From Cloeon dipterum (taxonomy: Eukaryota > Arthropoda > Insecta > Ephemeroptera > Baetidae), in contig NC_088789.1 in assembly GCF_949628265.1 (NCBI RefSeq), positions 14,624,886 through 14,688,885 on the forward strand: a stretch of DNA of 64,000 nucleotides, in the 5' to 3' direction. Below the pieces are notes generated by a model that searched no databases, was not told the origin of the DNA, and worked only from the letters and a program-made list of their open reading frames with translations. Positions 49,301-61,700 of this stretch are shown here, one piece after another. The translations under genes were made by a program, and so were the position numbers. Within the stretch, counting starts at the first letter, position 1, and each line of letters opens with the position of its first letter.

Positions 49301-49674
49301 GTCTCTGAACAAAAATGAGCGAGGACAAAACGCACACGAACATAGAGCCTACGTCAACACAATCGATGATTCTTTAACTGATTAAAACAACTCAACAAGT
49401 TTCGCATCTTTTACTCTAGTTTGAAAATGTTTCAACTGCAGATTGGGCAAAATTTTAAAAATTCTGGGCATGCAGGCCGGCGCTCCTCCACCAAAATTGA
49501 CTGGGAGGAAGGTGGTGTCAAGCGAGAGTGCTAATTTCTTTTCTGTCATGGCCCCAGCGACTTGCTTTTTACTCGCTTGCGGATTCATTTTGTGCGGATA
49601 GTTTTTGAAAAAGTCGTGTCTTGATGATTAACAGTTTGAGAGAACTTTTAGATGGATGCATCTTGCTTTTGGGA
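46354..49674. other. Intergenic region between beta copies 2 and 3
   Basis: Carries the upstream region of copy 2; a GC-richer part at 47100-47440 could be its promoter. The stretch 48060-48330 has an internally repetitive look (gcaatgtgcaaaatcg, accactgattttgcg, aaaacccgcaaaa, gcaatgtggtgt) and may be a repeat remnant. A minus-strand frame at 49382-49588 lies in the likely 3' UTR of copy 3, whose nearest AATAAA (minus strand) is at 49117-49122. No gene supported. Confidence 0.5.
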
Positions 49675-52600
49675 CTAGTCGATCATGAGTTCGAAATGGA
49701 CCGAGCCAAGGCGGTCCGCACGGTCGTGTTTGATGTTCTTGGCCCAGGCCTTGCACTCAATGTTAATCAGCACTCCAGCTGCAATTGCACGCAAGGGAAA
49801 GCGTTAATTTAGTGAACAATCAATATGAGCAGGAAGATGTGTATTAACTTTGCACTTTCTAATAATGCTGTTGCGTGAACGTAATTAGTTGGAAACCTCA
49901 TTTACAGCCTTAACAGATATGTAGAATAACATTCTAGTTTTACGATTAAATTGTAAAAAATAAAAAACAATGAAAATATTAAAAAAAATTAAAAAAAAAT
50001 TGGGCAGTGCCTTGTGCACTAAAAAATAACAGTCCTAAAAGGCTGTTTGAACAAAATAAATATTAAACGGATAGTTTTAAACTACTTCTTCAACCCATAT
50101 GATTAAAATGTAATTTTTTGAGTCCAATTTTCTTGGTCAAAATAAGTAGAGGTAAAAAGGTTTTAACTTCGCGGTGAAATGTGCCAAAATCGGGTTTCAA
50201 TCAAGAAATATCTTACTTCGTGGTGCAACAAAGTGAACAGCTACAAGGGGGCTGAGGTATCCCTCGGAGTTCTCATAGGGGTAGAAGTATCCAGGGAAAC
50301 CCCACTTGGGGATGTAATCGACAGCGCCGATGTTCTCAATGTCGGCCGGGTTCTCGCCCTCGCAGCTCACCCACACAGTGTTGAGCTGAAACATTTCCGC
50401 AAATTGATTTTACTCTGGCAAACGCGAAACGCGTTTTCAGCGCACTCACCTCCTTCTGGGGAACATTCTTGATGTGCTCCTTCAGCTTGTTAGGCATTTT
50501 ATCGGGCAGGTTGGCGGTGTCGTTGAAGTAGTCTGGAACCCAGTCGTAGATCTTGTTGAGCTTGAGGAAGATGCACGGCGAGCCCTTGTGGAAGTCGTAG
50601 TTGTTTTCAGTGTTGCACGGGTACCAGTTCTTCACGTCCACCTCGCACACCTTGCCTGTTGGTGGAGGGTTGTCGAAGTCGCAGTTGTGGATGTTCTGGC
50701 CACGGCCAGGGGTCAAACCAGGCCTGCGGTAAACTGCAAGCATATATCTCATTTTAAAACACGTTTTCAACAGCATGTTGAGTAAAAAAGCAGAGAAATG
50801 AAAATATCAGATCAAAAATCTATAAAGATAAAACTTTGATGTGGTACAAATATAATTTCTGCACTCAGACCGATAAAGACTAACTTTTGACAGAATATTG
50901 AATCTGTTGAATTGCTCAGTTCATGGAATTATTATCTTAAGTATATATAGTTAAGACAATTTCATATAGCATTATTTAGTTGTATGCAAGAGTGCCTCAC
51001 GGTTAAATTTTGTGTTGCCACATTTAGTCAGAGAAAATTTAATAAGTATTAAGATAAATACCAAACCGTCACTGGCGAGATTTGATTAGTAGCTGGTTAA
51101 TCAACTAATGACGAAACCGCTAATTTTTCCACGTGAATATAGAGTGCGTGCAATCATGACGAAAATGCTTGTGACTTGTTCGTTTGACTTCACACGTATA
51201 ATTAACTTAATTAAAATTCATCAGTGAAGCTTGTGACTTCTTCCGCAGCACCCGCTACACATATTAATTAGCTAAATTAGAAGTTGACATGCCCCAAATA
51301 ATTGATCAAAAAAGCCAGTCAACGTTACAAGTGCTAGGCGTCGATTCTCTCTGTACTATTACTTGCATTTGTCTTGCCAGATCAGGGCATTCATTGATAA
51401 ATGAGCTAATGAGGCGTTGACCATTAACTTGGTCGAGTCAGAGGTGGCGTAATGAGAACCGTGCGTGCAAGCAAAGAGCGCGTCCGTCCGCGAGATTGAG
51501 AGCCTTGACGCCAGATCGGCCAGCAGCTCGCTCTCACTTCTGAAGGTTGCCAGGCGCAGCAAAGAAAGAACGAAAGACTGGAGACACCAGGAGTGTCACT
51601 TGGTGCCCATAACAACAACAATTATTATCGCAACTCGCCGCCACCGCAGTTGCGGATTGTACAACAGACACAGACTGTTTGCTAAGAGAGAGTATAGTGG
51701 ATCAGCGCAAAAAATAAAGTGGCAGACGCGCAATTATCGTGAACGGTGGGCAATAAAGCACCTCGTTTTTAAAGCTGTTCCCAAACTTGGTTGATTTGTA
51801 TGTTCTAACGATGCAAATTTGAATTTGATCCACTTAAAATCATTCGGAAGTTTAATATAAAAATTACCATCAAGGAATTTGTCGAGCTGTTTGGTCCAGG
51901 GCTCGTAGTTCTCGGGTTTGGTGCCTTTGTACCAAATCAGAGAGCTATCCAAGTTAGGCTCCTGTGGCATTGGTCTGTATCCAAGGCCTGCGACAGATCA
52001 AATCGTAAGTTAAAATTCAGAGATAATCATAACGAAGACACGCACCAGGATTGGTTCCAATCAGAGACTCTTCAAGCTTCCAGCGAGGGATCCTAGGGTC
52101 CAGTGTTTGGAAAAACACCAACAACATGGCGGCGAACATAGCGGCCAGGATTCCATAGAAAATCAGGTAGAAAACGCCGATTTTAGCTGCAAGCAAAAAG
52201 AGATCACATAGTTAATTATTATTTTTCATCAGACAGCAGCTTAATCCAAGTTAATCGATCGCTTTGGCTTTTGTACTTCAGGACCAAGATAATCGAAGCT
52301 CTGATTACCAGAGATGTAAATTTAATTTTATGTGGCTGAAGTACTTTTTTCTTTACAAACGACTTGCAGGATCTGGTTAATTAAAAAATTGTGTTAAATT
52401 ACAGCTATCTTACAGTTCCTAATATTTTTTCTTGAGAAACACCACAAAAATACTTCCATAAAAGTTTATATTTTGTTGTAATGTTTCATTTGGTAACTTT
52501 TCATTAAGAATTCATTTTAGAAAAATATGCTTTGTAGCCCCACCAAAAATAAATTTGGTAGATACAAACTTGTGTATTAAAATGAGTGAAAATTACCTTG

Positions 52601-55600
52601 AAAATTAAAAAAGAGCTATGAAATGACAAGTTTTTATAACATGCAAATATATTGACTAATTTTGATATAAGAATTAAAAGACAAAATTCATTATTTTAAA
52701 TCCACAATTAAAATTTAATGTAATTCCCGTTTCAAGATAATGTATCTCACGAAGAAAAAAATTTGACGAATTCAACTGATTGTGAGCTGGTCCTCAAGCT
52801 TACAATTAATTAGGAGTTAGCCGAACGAGGTCATTTTTCCTCTCGAGAAAGATTTGGATTATTATGGTATAGGTATGATGCTTGACTTTCTATCAAGCGC
52901 AGCAGTCAGTAGCAAAAACCACACGGCATCCGGTCCCAAAATCTCGTAAGAGGAGCACTTAATTGCGATATACCACTGGTTCGACCACAAATTCGCGTAA
53001 AATTCTTATGAATCATAAATATCATTTTAAATAAAGCACAAATTAAACCGAAAAAGAAAGTCGAGAACAAAGTTTCATTAGAGGTAAATTTGTTGCACTG
53101 AAGCAGATTCTTTGAGAAGCTTAAAGAAGACGACAATGAACGGAATTTAGGATGTGGAATTTATGCCTTGCACAAGCTCAGATTGATCGATGGAAAGCAT
53201 TATATCTAAGTAGTGGGTTTCCTTATATCGCTTTTCAATGAAAACTTGAAAATTTATTTCAGGGAATTAATGTATTCATTAGGGCATCGAATTATCATGT
53301 GAAAAAAGTTTTTTAATCGCTATACACTCATATATATTTCAAGCAATATCACTCCCCTAATAAACTCCCTTGCCGCATCATTAGGAAGTCAGTGGAAATT
53401 GATTTTCCGGCTGTCAATGTTTTAATCGCCTGGCCTGTTGTTGTGTTCCCAACAGTCGTTGATGATTAGCATCGTGGCTTTTTAAACACACGCGCAGCAG
53501 CGGCGCAACCAGGGCACGGGGCGAGAGTGAGCTGCAGAATGCGAGCAACAAAAACTTGGAGCCAGCGCGGAAGCACAGAGTTTCCGAGCAGCCCGGCGCT
53601 CGCACGCTCGAAAAGCTGCAATGCGCCAAGCGAATTGCAGCCGAAACGAACGAAATTCGGGCGACCCTCCGACGAGCGAGCGTTCACTGCGGCGAACAAA
53701 GCCTTCGCGCCGAGCCAACAAGTACTTTTTACGCATGCTGCAAGAGTTGGCCGCGAGTGAGTGTGGAGATAGTCGCGAAGTCAGAGGTCAACGCGATGGA
53801 AAGTTGTAAATCAACTCGCGGCGCTCGCTGATTTTAAATTCCGAATCTACTACTCGAGCCTGCGGGGTGAAATCCGAGTTAAGGGTTGCTTCCCTTCTTG
53901 TTTTGCGGTTCGAGACAACAAACGCAAAAGTACACAAGACAAGACGTCAAGCGTATATTTATAGTTTAAAGCTTCGGCGTGGATGTGCTCTTTTGTAAAC
54001 AAATGCCCCATTTTTTGTTAAAATAGCTTGTAAATAAATAGAAACTTTCTCTATCTCAGTCAATCAATATTTGAATTCAGTTAAAATCAGATCTAATCGT
54101 ACGTGACCGCTGGAGATTGTATGAGAAGGTCCTCAATTATTTAAAATTTTCCCCAAGCGAGGAAATTGGGTGCGAAATAATCGTAATTTGACTCAAACAC
54201 CATCTGTTTCCAGCTCTATTATTCCCAGATCTCAATCGAAAAATGCATTATGCAAAGCCACCCCTATCGATGTAATGACTTCCGTTTCACGTCGAATGCG
54301 TGCGCTTTGTAGGCACCAAACAACGAATTTCAGGTAAATATTAAAGTAGCACGCTACTTGTTGAGTGGCAACTGGCGATCGGTATACATTGAACGGCGCT
54401 GAATGAAAAGAAATGAAATTCGGGTTGCATGCGAGTTGTTTGACCGGCGCACGCGGCAGACAGGCGGCGACGGTCTAGCTCACTACATAGTTGGCCTTTT
54501 TTGTTTGCTGCCAGGCCTGTTGAGTGTCAGTCATCAGGCGGCTGACTAAAATCAGGCCGACCCAAATGAAAAGAACCAAAGGTGGTAAAATATGACGCAC
54601 AGGTCTCAGCAAAAATGAAGCCAACTAACGCTTGGCTTCAAAATAATTTACTGTTAGTATTTACGTGGTAATGAACACAAGGTAATAATTATTTCAAATC
54701 TAGTCAAATCTAGATCAAGCCATATTGGTCATATATATGCAGTTGATATTTTAGATCGCTGGGTGCAGGAATTTTTAAAAGAAATTTTGAACGCTGATGT
54801 AATCAAACAAAATTAAAATCTGCCGACGTAGCGTTTCGTTATTTGTGACGAAGTTGATTGCAAATTCATTCATTGCTGGCGCCTGCTCCGCACTCCGTTA
54901 CGCAAATTTCGTCCTCCAGCCACCGCTGCCGCTTGCACTGTCAACCAGGCTTAGAAATGTAATCATGCTCACGCGCGTGCCACATGATTATTTAACCGAG
55001 CGTGCACTTTGTAATAATTTACAGCACACCTGTATTTGTTTATACAAACGCTGTCGCGCTGGTGCCCTGGCCGGCGTTTGCAGCCCGACCTGCGGCCTTG
55101 GCAGCCCCAGAATGGGGTCACTTCGCCATCCTCGGAGGATTTCGCGTCCGTCAAAGCTAGAACCGAGAGCTGCATTCCAAATCGCACTGCCAGCTCGATT
55201 CAATGAGTACGCTGCTCATTGTCTGGAAAGTATACGCTTAAACGCTTGGCAGTCGGCCCTGTTTCAATTAATATTCGCGCCAGAGGTTGCTGCCTTCACC
55301 AATCAAGACGGTGATTTAATGTTGCTAGGAGGAGAGATGGTGCTGAAAAGTTTTTTCGGCGTAGAACCGGTGAGCGTGAGCGTGTCAATGCAAAAGCCTT
55401 GTCCTCCAAGGCATCGAGAATCACGAAATCGTAATTTTTTTATTACGTTGTTGATTCGAAACTACGTTTCTTTGTTGTTCTTTAAATAATAAACATCTTT
55501 GAGAGAAAATAAAAACCGTTGTGCTGTTGCGTAGCACCTTTTATGTCGAGAAAATCCAAGATCATAGTCAATATATACACAATCCTGTGAAAATTTTAAA

Positions 55601-58366
55601 ATCGTTGTGTTACTGATGAAACTCACTATTAGAGCTGATATAGAGAGAGTTTCTTGCTTTTAAGAGCGGACAGATTAGAGATTCTTACATAACATCAGTG
55701 TAATTCTACAGAATGCCTGGCAAGTAAATACAAATGGGGGATCGACGAGGCAATTGCTTTTTGGGCACCTTATCGCTTATCATTTTAAAAGCCATATCAC
55801 TCCATATCACCCCCTCTGACCACAAATACGTGTGTTTTCAGTACCTCAGGGGATAACTGCAACAATTGATTTTCTATCAATTATATCTAATCTGCAGTAC
55901 ATTTTACAATCACGCAATGTGGAGGAAAGTTAGCACGTGCATAATCGAGCAGAGATCACCAATCAGATGGAGTCAGGGCCGGCTAATCAAAAAATCTGAT
56001 TAATCCCGCTCATTTGCGTACCTCGTGCTAATAATCAAAATTATTCTAGCAAGCAACGGCGTGCTAATCTCGACACGCACAATGCTTCCCGATAAGAAAA
56101 AGTGGTCCTCGCGTGACCTTGGCACCGCCTGCGAAATGAACTCCTGAGCCGTGCTTTCCTCTGGAGCCTGTTTCGGTCGCACAAAAGGAAAATCCCAAAC
56201 GACTGGTTCTCCAGCGACTCGACCGACTTTGGTGCTCATCTGATGGCACTGCCTTCGCACAACCATCTCGCGAGAGCTAATGTGCAGCTTTCTCGCTGCC
56301 GAAAACCACTGATGCGGGCAAATGTAATCACGCTTGATTTTGCACGCGATCAGTAGCCGACTCAAATATCACTGTAATTTAAACGTCTGTTGCGAGCCTC
56401 GTTGCCCAGTTTAATGCCGACAGAGGTTTGCGTTAACCGGATTGCAATAATTGCACTTTGCTTTTTTTCAGTTTTAAAGGTAAATTTATACTTTCATTTA
56501 GTTTTTGATCAGATTCGACGGTTTCTGCAATTTTCTTATTTGTAATTAATATATCGATACCCGGGGTTAGTTGTTCCGTATTATAATTAAAACGAACGTC
56601 ATTCTTGTTGCTTTCAAACTTACTTTAAAAAAAGATTAAAGGAACATTTAAAGCAACGAGGATAAATTCCGATTGTATTTAAAATATTTATTTTTTTACT
56701 GCCGTGCGTGAAGAACAGAGACAAACAAGGAAAAGCCAGGGAAATCCCTGCAATCTATTTATTTCAAACCTGTTTTTTTATTAATTACGCTAACCATCTT
56801 TATGCAACCTAATTTACTGTGGGGTTTGAATGTACTTGCAAATCATTGATTGTGTAATATTTTGTTCTATTATGGTTTTATGCGTTAATTACTAAATCTT
56901 CTGGCTTTAAGAGTTCTTCTCATTTTCATTTTTACATTCCACTAGAAATGTTTTTGACAAACAAGAGTCAGTAAAAATGCTACTTTTTGCAGTAAGGTGT
57001 CAACGAAAGAAATCAACTGCTTGACATTTTCCTTGCTATCGCTAATGTTCTCTGCCTTGACGTTTTCGTACTTCAGGTTTTTTGTCTGATTGTAAAAACT
57101 TTAAAACCGAAAATAATGCGATTTAAATTAAAATGATTTAAAAGCTTTGTTAAAAATTTATAAATTTCTCTGATTTTTTTTTTTTTGAATAATAGAGCAT
57201 TAAAACCGAAACCAAATATTGTATTGTAATGCTTCGAAAAATCAGGGGAAATTAGTTTCTCAATATCTAATTTATTCTGCGCAACAAGCAAAATCTTGCA
57301 GCTGAGAAAAAAAGCAACAGTGGCATGTGCATTTATAAACAACTCCCAATATTACTCCGTGCCTTATTGCTGGTGAAAAATGCAACAGCGCATCTGCGGT
57401 CTCTGCTCGTTGAAAAAACCTGCACGCAGCAGAGGTGTCTTATTGAAAAGGAATCGTTTTCACAGCTTTGTGGGCAATAATCGTCTAGGCCTTTAAATCT
57501 TCTCCCCTTGCTCCCCCCGGGGTGACGGTAATGCCAGTTGAAAAGCGCTGGTTGGTAAGCTTTGTGTGTTCGTGTGGCGATTGCGTTGCCAACAGTTACC
57601 CTGGGTCAGGCAAGCAACACCTGAGGAGAGTTGTGGCGTCTGGGGCGTGTCTGCCTGTAAACATCACCTGCTAAAGGCAACGCTGAAACGGACAAAAACG
57701 CCGCTTTTGAATTCAAAGCCTAACCTTTTTCGACGCTTTTGACTTGAATAATAGTAAGCAGCCTCTAGGGGCGCTTTTAGAGTAAGTTTTACCGCCTTTC
57801 AGCCAGTCTTTAGGATTGAAAAGTCAAATTTTCTGATTGAACCGAGGCTTAAATAATTATTTAGCAGTGGTATTTAGACTAATTTTTGCTGATACTCTTA
57901 TGGTTTGAAGGTGGAAATATCCCCAAGGGAAAAATAGAGTTTGTGGCACACTTTTACGGGTATTTCGTCGCTCAGAAGGAGTTACAGGAAAGTAAAACTT
58001 GAAAGAACATAATCTCACCCACTTTTTGGTGCTCCAAGAGCCACATAAATATTGCAAACATTTTTCCTTCTCTAAATTCTAACCACGAAGCCCAGAAAGC
58101 CCCCGGAGAAAAAGCCCTTTCGTACGTTGCGGCAGCGTTCGTTCAAATCCCGGCCGACCGTTTTAAATTTAGCCCTACACGGGGTCGTCGGCGCATTGGT
58201 CCAAGCGGCCCGCCGGCCGAGACTCACCCCAGCTGAGGCCGGTTCTGCCAAAGATGGTGCCCTTGTCGCCGTTGTAGACGAATTCTTTGAAGGACTGCCA
58301 GCCTCCGATCACGGGCGGAGGGCCGATCAGCATGGGGTCGTCGTGGACGACCGTCTTCTCAGGCAT
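49675..58366 (-). CDS. nrv: Na+/K+-ATPase beta subunit (nervana), copy 3
   Basis: Minus-strand exons 58366-58228, 52186-52046, 51987-51868, 50733-50450, 50385-50217 and 49778-49675 join in phase to 318 aa. N-terminus [13 protein letters not shown]..., ending [19 protein letters not shown]; membrane helix about 50-72 ([18 protein letters not shown]); GLGYRPMPQ; ectodomain with GLTPGRGQN, six Cys (HNC, KVC, YPC, SPC, VSC, IEC), [13 protein letters not shown] in one exon, [19 protein letters not shown] and tail CKAWAKN. One sequon, NDT. It is the most conventional of the three and probably the main gene. It lacks the intron found in copies 1 and 2 after KLNR. Intron 1 is 6.0 kb, which leaves room for alternative first exons, as known for nrv2 in Drosophila; I found none with a convincing SWG-type end. 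The start region lies in a CpG-rich block. Confidence 0.96.
52187..58227 (-). other. Intron 1 of beta-subunit copy 3 (6.0 kb)
   Basis: No coding exon was supported inside. A GC-rich island at about 53480-53830 (cacgcgcagcagcggcgc, gcgagcgttcactgcggcg) could be a second promoter. A 214-codon open frame on the plus strand at 54845-55489 and a minus-strand frame at 56000-56365 show no family motif. Confidence 0.65.
53480..53830. promoter_or_regulatory. GC-rich island in beta copy 3 intron 1
   Basis: A sharp rise in GC and CpG against the AT-rich intron, with open frames in several frames on both strands, as expected where stop codons are rare. On the minus strand it lies upstream of exon 2, so it may drive a shorter transcript of the gene. 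No ATG exon with a fitting donor phase could be shown. Confidence 0.35.
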
Positions 58367-58700
58367 CCTGGTGATTTGGTGTTCCTTCCGGGGGTCAAGT
58401 CAGGTCGCACTGAGCCGACCCTGCCTGTTAGTGGACGCGCGAGGTGGTGCTGCTGGTGTCTCCGAACCTGCCGGCCGAATGACCCTCGCGCTCGCCTGCC
58501 GCTTTCCCCTTCTTGCCAGGCCAGCCAGCCAGCGCCTTCCGATTGGCTCGCCGAACGACAACAAAAATGCGGCCTGACGTCACGCTCATTTGCCGTGCGC
58601 TCCTCGTGGGCTCTAGCGCCCTCCGCCGCCACCCGGCGCCTGCAGGTGCACTGCCGCAGTCTTCACGGCGGCCGGGCCAGTTAATTAATCTGCCTGGATT
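58367..58700 (-). promoter_or_regulatory. CpG-rich promoter region of beta copy 3
   Basis: The bases directly upstream of the start codon are strongly GC-rich (ggtgctgctggtgtctccg, cctcgtgggctctagcgcc, gccgccacccggcgcctgc). This is the most marked CpG block in the window and fits a promoter and 5' UTR of a widely expressed gene. No TATA box seen. Confidence 0.5.
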
Positions 58701-61700
58701 TCAAGCGCCAGGATTGTTTGCTCTTCATCAATTGCTTTTGGAGTGCAGTCATTGATGTCTTTTCCATAATATTAATATTTTAGACCGGTGATGCGTGATA
58801 TTATAATTTCCCACACTGTTAACTTTTGTTTGTTTCACAGTTGATCCCGTGAAATTAGCCCTATTAAAAATGGGATTTAAAACTAAGTTACCTTTGCTTA
58901 TTTAAATTCCAAAGTTAGCAAAAATGGTAATGGATAAATATCTTAAACTGAAAGTTTGAGGTTTAACAGAAATCGTTACATTAATCGAAAGTATGGATGC
59001 AAATTTGCAATAAAACATTTTGGTTTCCAAGTTCAAGGATCACTGGATCAAAATTTTTTTATGAAATACTTTAATAATGTTCAAAGAAATCGGCTACCTT
59101 TATATATTTAACTTTCCAAACTGAACCATCGGTGAGATGGGTGCCAAGCAAGCAATATACCTATATTAATTCAACGTCATCCACAAATCACAACCTGAAG
59201 ATTGCTGTGCAAATACCCACTCCACTTAGAAATAGGATATTTCATTTAATTTTTCTGACTAATAAGGCTTACAAGCTATTTTTAATCAGTTAATTGATTT
59301 TTTACCTGATCTTTATATTTGGTCTCTTTCTATTATTATAATAGTTTCAAAAGAGAGGCTTATATCAAGGGAAAAGCTCGGTGTCACGTGCAGGTGCTAA
59401 TTTCCAAATCAATGAAACAAAAAAATAATAAATTTGAAAGGGTCGTGACGCAGAGAGGGAATATGTGTAATTCTTGAATTTATTCCTTGTAATTTTTTAA
59501 TTCGCTTTACTAAAAGTGCAGTCAATCGCTTTCAACGAAAATCTTCTGCTGTATATATAGTATATTAATTTTGATTTGGTATAAAGTATGGTAGGTGTGG
59601 TCTAAAGGGACGAAATAATCAAATTAAAAAATTGTTCACTTCGATTTTTTAAAATTTGCCACACATCTTGTACAAAAAAGATATAAATAAAAGTTGGTTG
59701 TTGATTATTGCAATTATGTCGATAAATTGCTTTGAAAACAAAAATTTTCCGTCTCCCATGCGGAGGCATAGTATTCAAATCAATTTCAAATCTCGCAAAC
59801 TTATTGCGAGGCAACCAACTGATAAGGACATTTAGACACTCGCACATTGTGTTCGTTTGGATTCTATATCTTGGGCGCGTGTGCCGACACTTTCGATAAA
59901 ACCACACGATGACGACAACTACACGGGCCCCTTCTCCATATTATTTGTCAAATATCAGCAGCCATCGAGAAACATGCAATTCTAATGGAGTGCAAACACA
60001 TGAGGGATTTAAGAAATGCGTAATGTGCAATAAAACTTAATTTATTTCTGTTATCGCGACAGAGGCGATTAAGTATCGTTTCTGACGGTGCTGCGAGCGA
60101 AGCGTTTTGGGCACGGGCGAAAGCTCTGCGCTGGAGCAATAAAGGAGCAAAAGAGCTGCGAATGCGGCACGACGTCGGAAGAGTCCTCCAGTAAAGTAAC
60201 ACAAGAGAGCGCAGAGAGTGTTTCTGTTTTTATGAAATTCTTGCCTTTGCGGCTAATACATTTTGGCATATAGAGTTCAGCGGAAGGAGCTTTCCTCATA
60301 CATGCTTTGTATAAGAACGTCTCTTTGGCATTCGTGCTTCGTTGGAAATCATTAAAAATTCATTTTTATATTTGGCAGCTAGTGGACACAAACAGCTAAA
60401 AATAAAACTGTTATGCTCAAGTTGTTCAAGCAAAGTTTTAACGTGATGTATACCTGCTTGGATTCCAAATCCTAAACTTCATTAATTTTGAAAAATGATG
60501 TTGAAATGATTTGAAAAATTCCCAGGTTGAAAGTGGAAATTTTCCCTTTGCTTGTACGGTCGGGATGTGAAATTTAAAAATTGTAAAAGGAAATCAATAG
60601 CTGAATAAATTTGAGCACTGGTTTAGGTTGCAATTTCAGCAAATCCCAAGCCTCGTCAGCATACCTGGCTATTAAAATTCCCACCAGTGACCCGGCACAT
60701 CTGCACTCGGACTGACAGAAGAATAATTTATGATCAGAGGCGAGCGTTGCTCATTCACATTCAAACCCCCTACCGATTGACTCTGATTTTGTCTCCTTTG
60801 CAGCAATTTATAAAATTTCTCTTTATGACAGCGAGTATAGCTGTCCTGTTAAAAACTACTTTGCGCAATGCAAATATTGAGGCGTTTTTTGGCCCTGGTC
60901 GGCCCTGGTCACCAGCTGGTTGCTGAATCCATCAAATAAATTTCTTTATTTGTTAGTCCTACTTTTTCAAACCAAGTGATTCTTGCATTTATACAAACCT
61001 TTAAAATGAATCTACTAGTACCCCATGTGAAATTTAAATTCAGCATCCTCATGTAATAAATATCGCTGCTGAATATAAATTTCAAATGACGTACTATTCA
61101 ATTTTTTTCAAATGACGTACTATTGGTTCATTTAAAACTCTTTTTTTTAAATTTAGCTGTGAGAAAGTTCGGGGGGAAAGCTTTGTTTCTAAATTCAAAA
61201 TAGAAAGTCGTGTTTTTTGCCACAGTTAATCAAACCCTTTTATGTTTCCTTTCTGAATGTGATTTTATTTGTTCACATCTATGCAATTATCACTGAAGTA
61301 ATTTATATTAGTGATATTTATTTAACATTAAATAGACCAATTAGAATAAATTATCCAATCGAGCTTGTATTCTGTTTCTATGCTATTAATTTACGTTAGA
61401 TTAAAACCAGTCATTTCTGTATGTATCAATTCACGCTTAATTAACATTTAATCATCAGTGTTATTACTAAATTATCCCAATTAACTCGCGTGACACAAAC
61501 GGGTTGATCGTCAGCTTGCGGGAATAAAATTTGGACGGTGCACAAAGGAGCACGAGCGCGTGCATGCGATCTGCCCCGCCGAGAAATCAAAGGCTCTGTT
61601 GTGCCTGATGTCTTTGTGTATTTTCGTTTTTCACTGATGATTCGCCTGCTGATCCCACCGGCCACCGCCAACAAGCGAGCGGCGGCGCATCCCTCGATCG

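Noticed and set aside
49382..49588. 68-codon minus-strand frame just downstream of beta copy 3
   Set aside because: No family match; it lies where the 3' UTR of copy 3 should be.
50474..50785. Plus-strand frame rich in Val and Arg
   Set aside because: Antisense shadow of beta copy 3 exon 4, whose minus-strand translation matches the family in detail.
54845..55489. Longest single open frame in the window (214 codons, plus strand)
   Set aside because: It starts at GTG, has no family motif, lies antisense inside the 6-kb intron of beta copy 3, and its GC-rich middle explains the lack of stops.
56000..56365. 121-codon minus-strand frame in beta copy 3 intron 1, considered as an alternative first exon
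   Set aside because: It does not end in the GRT..SW motif with a phase-1 donor that the family exon requires, and no other motif was seen.
58127..58684. 185-codon plus-strand frame over beta copy 3 exon 1
   Set aside because: It is the antisense shadow of the real exon (58228-58366) and its CpG-rich promoter.
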